In this document: positions 5,368-7,714 of the stretch, piece by piece | Layout: each line of letters opens with the position of its first letter | How positions within the stretch are numbered: position 1 is the stretch's first letter | Assembly (NCBI GenBank): GCA_910585855.1 | Contig: CAJUGZ010000044.1 | Location: 12,141-19,854 of the forward strand | Reading direction: 5' to 3' | Length of the DNA: 7,714 nt | DNA from: an uncultured Lachnospiraceae bacterium | GTDB taxonomy: Bacteria > Bacillota_A > Clostridia > Lachnospirales > Lachnospiraceae | Notes under the pieces: model-generated | The model's input: only the letters and a program-made list of their open reading frames with translations | Database searches by the model: none | Told to the model about the DNA's origin: nothing | Position numbers and translations under genes: made by a program

Positions 5368-6141
5368 ATGGAAGTATATTATCCGTTATTTCAGCAAAAC
5401 CGGGTTTTGAAAAAAGAGATGCTTTGGTCTGTTCGGGACTATAGTATGCTTTCTCATCAATTAGCTTATCAGGCATATGGAGAGGGGATTTTGCAGGGAT
5501 GTGAGATTCGGATAGAAGGAAAATACATAGTAGTTGGTACTGGAATAATAAAGTATAAAGATTTTATTTGTTTTCGAATGGAAGAAGAAAGGATAGAGTA
5601 TGCACCGTCACAAAAGGAGCAGAGTTTAAAGATTTGTTTTCAGAAAAAACAAACGGAGGATTGGATTCAATATCAAATGAAATTGGTTTTAGAGGATACT
5701 GCTTTGTTGAAAGAAAATGAGTTTGAACTTTGCCGTTATAAGCTGCAGGCGGGAGCAGAATTAAGGGAACGGTATAAAAATCTGGGAGATATGGGAACGG
5801 AGTATGATGTTTTAAATTTTATTTTTGCTTCATGGGGAGGGATAGGAGGAAGTTCGATTGCACCGGTGATTACCAGAAGATTTGCAGAAGAGATTTTAAA
5901 ATCAAAGCATTGCAGACAGGAAGATCTTTGTTTTGCTTATTTTTGTTTTAGTCAGACGGAGGCACTGCCAAGGAAAATGCTGATTGATTATATGGAACGG
6001 AGATGTTCCTGCCGATTGGATTGGGATATTTCTAATCAGAGAATTTTTGAAAAGTTATGTGAGATCGCAGGAAGAACAGAAGATGGAAGAGAAAAGGATA
6101 TAATACAGCGATCAGACAGAAAGAGGATTTTTATAGATTAA
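5368..6141 (+). CDS. 257-aa conserved-looking injection-locus protein, function unknown
   Basis: ATG 5368 has AGGAGG at 5355-5360. There is no signal sequence or membrane segment. The N-terminal part opens Y-Y-P-L-F-Q-Q-N-R-V-L-K-K-E (4-17). Then comes Y-G-E-G-I-L-Q-G-C-E-I (37-47) and the strand-rich K-Y-I-V-V-G-T-G-I-I-K-Y-K-D-F-I (52-67). The form 'G-I-L-x-G-x-x-I, V-x-x-G-I-I-x-x' recalls the start of tail-fibre or baseplate proteins. A middle section (86-135) ends in E-L-C-R-Y-K-L-Q-A-G-A. The C-terminal half is helical, with G-G-I-G-G-S-S-I-A-P (157-166) and a cysteine-containing stretch R-R-C-S-C-R (211-216). From memory, similar proteins occur beside VgrG genes in Lachnospiraceae and carry a doubtful 'DNA and RNA helicase' name; no helicase motif is visible here. 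A structural adaptor or baseplate-associated role is inference from context. Confidence 0.75.
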   Translation: MEVYYPLFQQNRVLKKEMLWSVRDYSMLSHQLAYQAYGEGILQGCEIRIEGKYIVVGTGIIKYKDFICFRMEEERIEYAPSQKEQSLKICFQKKQTEDWIQYQMKLVLEDTALLKENEFELCRYKLQAGAELRERYKNLGDMGTEYDVLNFIFASWGGIGGSSIAPVITRRFAEEILKSKHCRQEDLCFAYFCFSQTEALPRKMLIDYMERRCSCRLDWDISNQRIFEKLCEIAGRTEDGREKDIIQRSDRKRIFID

Positions 6142-6156
6142 AAGAAAGAGAATGAT

Positions 6157-6696
6157 ATGGAGAATTGTGTATTAGAGCGGATAGAAGAAATTAAAGTATT
6201 TTTGGAAGAAAAAATAGAGATATTGTTAAAAAATCGGCTGGAAAAGATAGAGGTTTTGCTGAAAGAAGAGATAGAAAATGGAGATTGTAAACTGCAAGAA
6301 GAACTGTTTCGATTGGCAGAAGGCAGAGAAGAAGGAGCGATTGTTTGTGCTTTTTTTAGAAGCAGTTATTTAACGAAAAGTCATAAATTTTTGCTTGCAT
6401 TTTATAGAGAAGAACCGTTTTTAGAAGAAAATCCAGCTTGCATTTGGATCGATTTTCATTTGTTTTTTCAATCGGCTGATGAAGATTTTCAGAGAATTAA
6501 CAGGGAAATTGAAAAAAAGTTTATCCGGGTTTTGTCAGCGGAAAAGGAAGAAATCCGAAGATGGTATATGGAACAATTATATCAGGAATTTGGAGGGGTT
6601 TTATTTTCGCTGTTGGGAGAGGAAAAAGAGGGGATCGAGGTTTATTATGGGGGATTTATGGAGGAACTGTATTGGGTTGGAAAAGTGAAGAAATAA
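6157..6696 (+). CDS. 179-aa protein with N-terminal helical repeat, function unknown
   Basis: ATG 6157 lies 15 nt after the previous stop, with only a weak SD (AAAGAAAGAG, 6141-6150). An out-of-frame ATG sits at 6152. Residues 1-45 form a strongly charged amphipathic helix with an internal duplication: R-I-E-E-I-K-V-F-L-E-E-K-I-E (8-21) and R-L-E-K-I-E-V-L-L-K-E-E-I-E (27-40). It probably forms a coiled coil. The rest (46-179) looks globular, with A-I-V-C-A-F-F-R-S-S-Y-L (61-72), W-I-D-F-H-L-F-F (97-104) and Y-Y-G-G-F-M-E-E-L-Y-W-V (163-174). No family is recognised. Its place directly upstream of a VgrG gene (30 nt) suggests an accessory, chaperone or assembly partner, which is inference. 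Confidence 0.75.
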   Translation: MENCVLERIEEIKVFLEEKIEILLKNRLEKIEVLLKEEIENGDCKLQEELFRLAEGREEGAIVCAFFRSSYLTKSHKFLLAFYREEPFLEENPACIWIDFHLFFQSADEDFQRINREIEKKFIRVLSAEKEEIRRWYMEQLYQEFGGVLFSLLGEEKEGIEVYYGGFMEELYWVGKVKK

Positions 6697-6726
6697 AAGA
6701 ATAGAAAAAGGACAGGAGAATTTAGG

Positions 6727-7714
6727 ATGAGAACATATGAAATAAAAGAAGAACAACTTGTGATTCAGACAGAATTGCCGCTTTTATCGATACAAAAGAT
6801 AAAAATGGTTCATCAGCAAAATCAGCATGGAAGGATTCAGATTTGGGCAGAAGCAGCACAGCAGGATCAGGAGCGGATTCTTTCTACGGATTGGTCAGAT
6901 ACGAAGATTTTATTTTACCGAAAAGGAGAAGAAAAAGAGCCTTTTTTTCACGGAAGAATGGAAAAGCTGATAAGCAGAGAGGCACATCGGCTGTTTGCTT
7001 TGGAGATTTTTGGGGTTGGAGAAACCATTGTATTGGATCGGGAAAAGAAAAAGCGTTCTTTTCAGAGAAGAGAGATGACCTATAAGGAGATTGTTCGGCA
7101 GGTGATGCTGGACTATCCAAATGGAACGATGATTTGGGTGCAGGAGAACCGGGCAATTAAGACACCGATTTTACAATATGAAGAAACGGACTGGGAGTTT
7201 TTGAAACGGTTGGGAAGTCATTTTCATGCAAAATTGACTGCCGATCTTAAGACTGGAAAACCAGCGTTCTTTTTTGGAATGAGTACTGGAAACCAGCGGG
7301 AGATAGAGGAAACCGAAGTGACAGGGATGGGTTTTCCTTCGGATTATTACTGGAATGGCAGCTATCAGGATAAACTGGAAAAAAGTCAGGCATTTTGTCT
7401 GGAAGTCCGTAATCGGAAAAATTGGCAGATAGGAGATTGGGTGGTCTGTCAAGGGAAGACCTGTTATGTGTTTGAGCGAAGTGTTGTTTTGGAATCGGGG
7501 GAATTGGTTTGTAACTACCGTTTGGGAGCAAGGGGGATGTTTTATCAAAAGAAGTGTTATCCAACGGCACTGATTGGAGCAAGACTGGAAGGAACGATAC
7601 AAAAGTGTGAGGGAGAAAGCGTTTATCTGCAGTTGGATATCGATACCAGACCATGTGCCGATTATCCATGGGATTGGACACCAGAAACTAATAATTTGTG
7701 TTATTGTATGCCAG
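6727..7714 (+). CDS. VgrG-like spike protein, copy 2 (3' end beyond the window)
   Basis: ATG 6727 has AGGAGA at 6714-6719. The frame stays open for 329 codons to the window edge, so the gene is partial on the right. The gpD/gp27-like N-terminal part includes N-Q-H-G-R-I-Q-I-W (32-40), shared in form with N-Q-H-G-T-L-R-I of copy 1. It also has P-F-F-H-G-R-M (72-78) and the key L-Q-Y-E-E-T-D-W-E-F-L-K-R-L (149-162). Residues W-Q-I-G-D-W-V-V (233-240) match the end of the gp27 domain. The OB domain begins around 279 and the window stops at L-C-Y-C-M-P, exactly the Y-C-M-P that precedes E-V-G-D-Q-V in copy 1. The C-terminal spike and any fused effector lie outside. The two copies are clearly homologous but divergent, so this is not a recent duplication. 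Confident family assignment. Confidence 0.9.
   Translation, partial: MRTYEIKEEQLVIQTELPLLSIQKIKMVHQQNQHGRIQIWAEAAQQDQERILSTDWSDTKILFYRKGEEKEPFFHGRMEKLISREAHRLFALEIFGVGETIVLDREKKKRSFQRREMTYKEIVRQVMLDYPNGTMIWVQENRAIKTPILQYEETDWEFLKRLGSHFHAKLTADLKTGKPAFFFGMSTGNQREIEETEVTGMGFPSDYYWNGSYQDKLEKSQAFCLEVRNRKNWQIGDWVVCQGKTCYVFERSVVLESGELVCNYRLGARGMFYQKKCYPTALIGARLEGTIQKCEGESVYLQLDIDTRPCADYPWDWTPETNNLCYCMP

Noticed and set aside
7171..7681. Two overlapping minus-strand open frames of about 143 codons
   Set aside because: Both are antisense to the conserved VgrG copy 2 domain and have low-complexity S/P/F-rich translations typical of shadow frames.

Overview
The window reads as a low-GC Firmicute chromosome, most likely a gut Clostridium relative of the Lachnospiraceae type. 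This is inferred from AT-rich, purine-biased coding strands, strong AGGAGG ribosome binding sites, frequent TTG starts and the protein style. No rRNA, tRNA or housekeeping marker is present to confirm it. All convincing genes lie on the + strand and are packed head to tail like one long operon. No convincing promoter or classical terminator is visible.

Region 1 (1-3291) is a tandem array of paralogous exported proteins: a 3' gene fragment at the window edge, a 265-aa gene (255-1052), a decayed relic (about 1070-1153), a frameshifted copy (detached leader 1150-1281 plus body 1308-1934), a 216-aa gene (1931-2581) and a 237-aa gene (2578-3291). Each full copy has a short positively charged leader with one hydrophobic segment, a central F-L-E/K-E-x-L-Y-G-x-W motif and a C-terminal N-D-I-Y-I-D-P ... 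G-L-W-K-M signature. Successive copies are joined by 4-nt stop/start overlaps. Two subfamilies can be told apart.

Region 2 (3275-7714) carries parts of a contractile injection system: a 193-aa protein that may be a DcrB/DUF1795 (Eag chaperone)-like factor, a complete 464-aa VgrG-like spike, an intercistronic hairpin, a conserved-looking 257-aa protein of unknown function, a 179-aa protein with an N-terminal helical repeat, and a second VgrG-like gene that runs off the right edge. No sheath, tube, ATPase, PAAR-like tip or recognisable toxin is in view.

Working model (inference): this is the spike/effector-loading end of a Gram-positive contractile injection locus, with the upstream array acting as a diversifying set of envelope-anchored proteins. 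Immunity proteins are the obvious candidate role, but surface or effector proteins are not excluded. The most notable points are the array's decay and duplication structure, the single-base frameshift in one copy, and two different VgrG genes close together with unfamiliar small partners.
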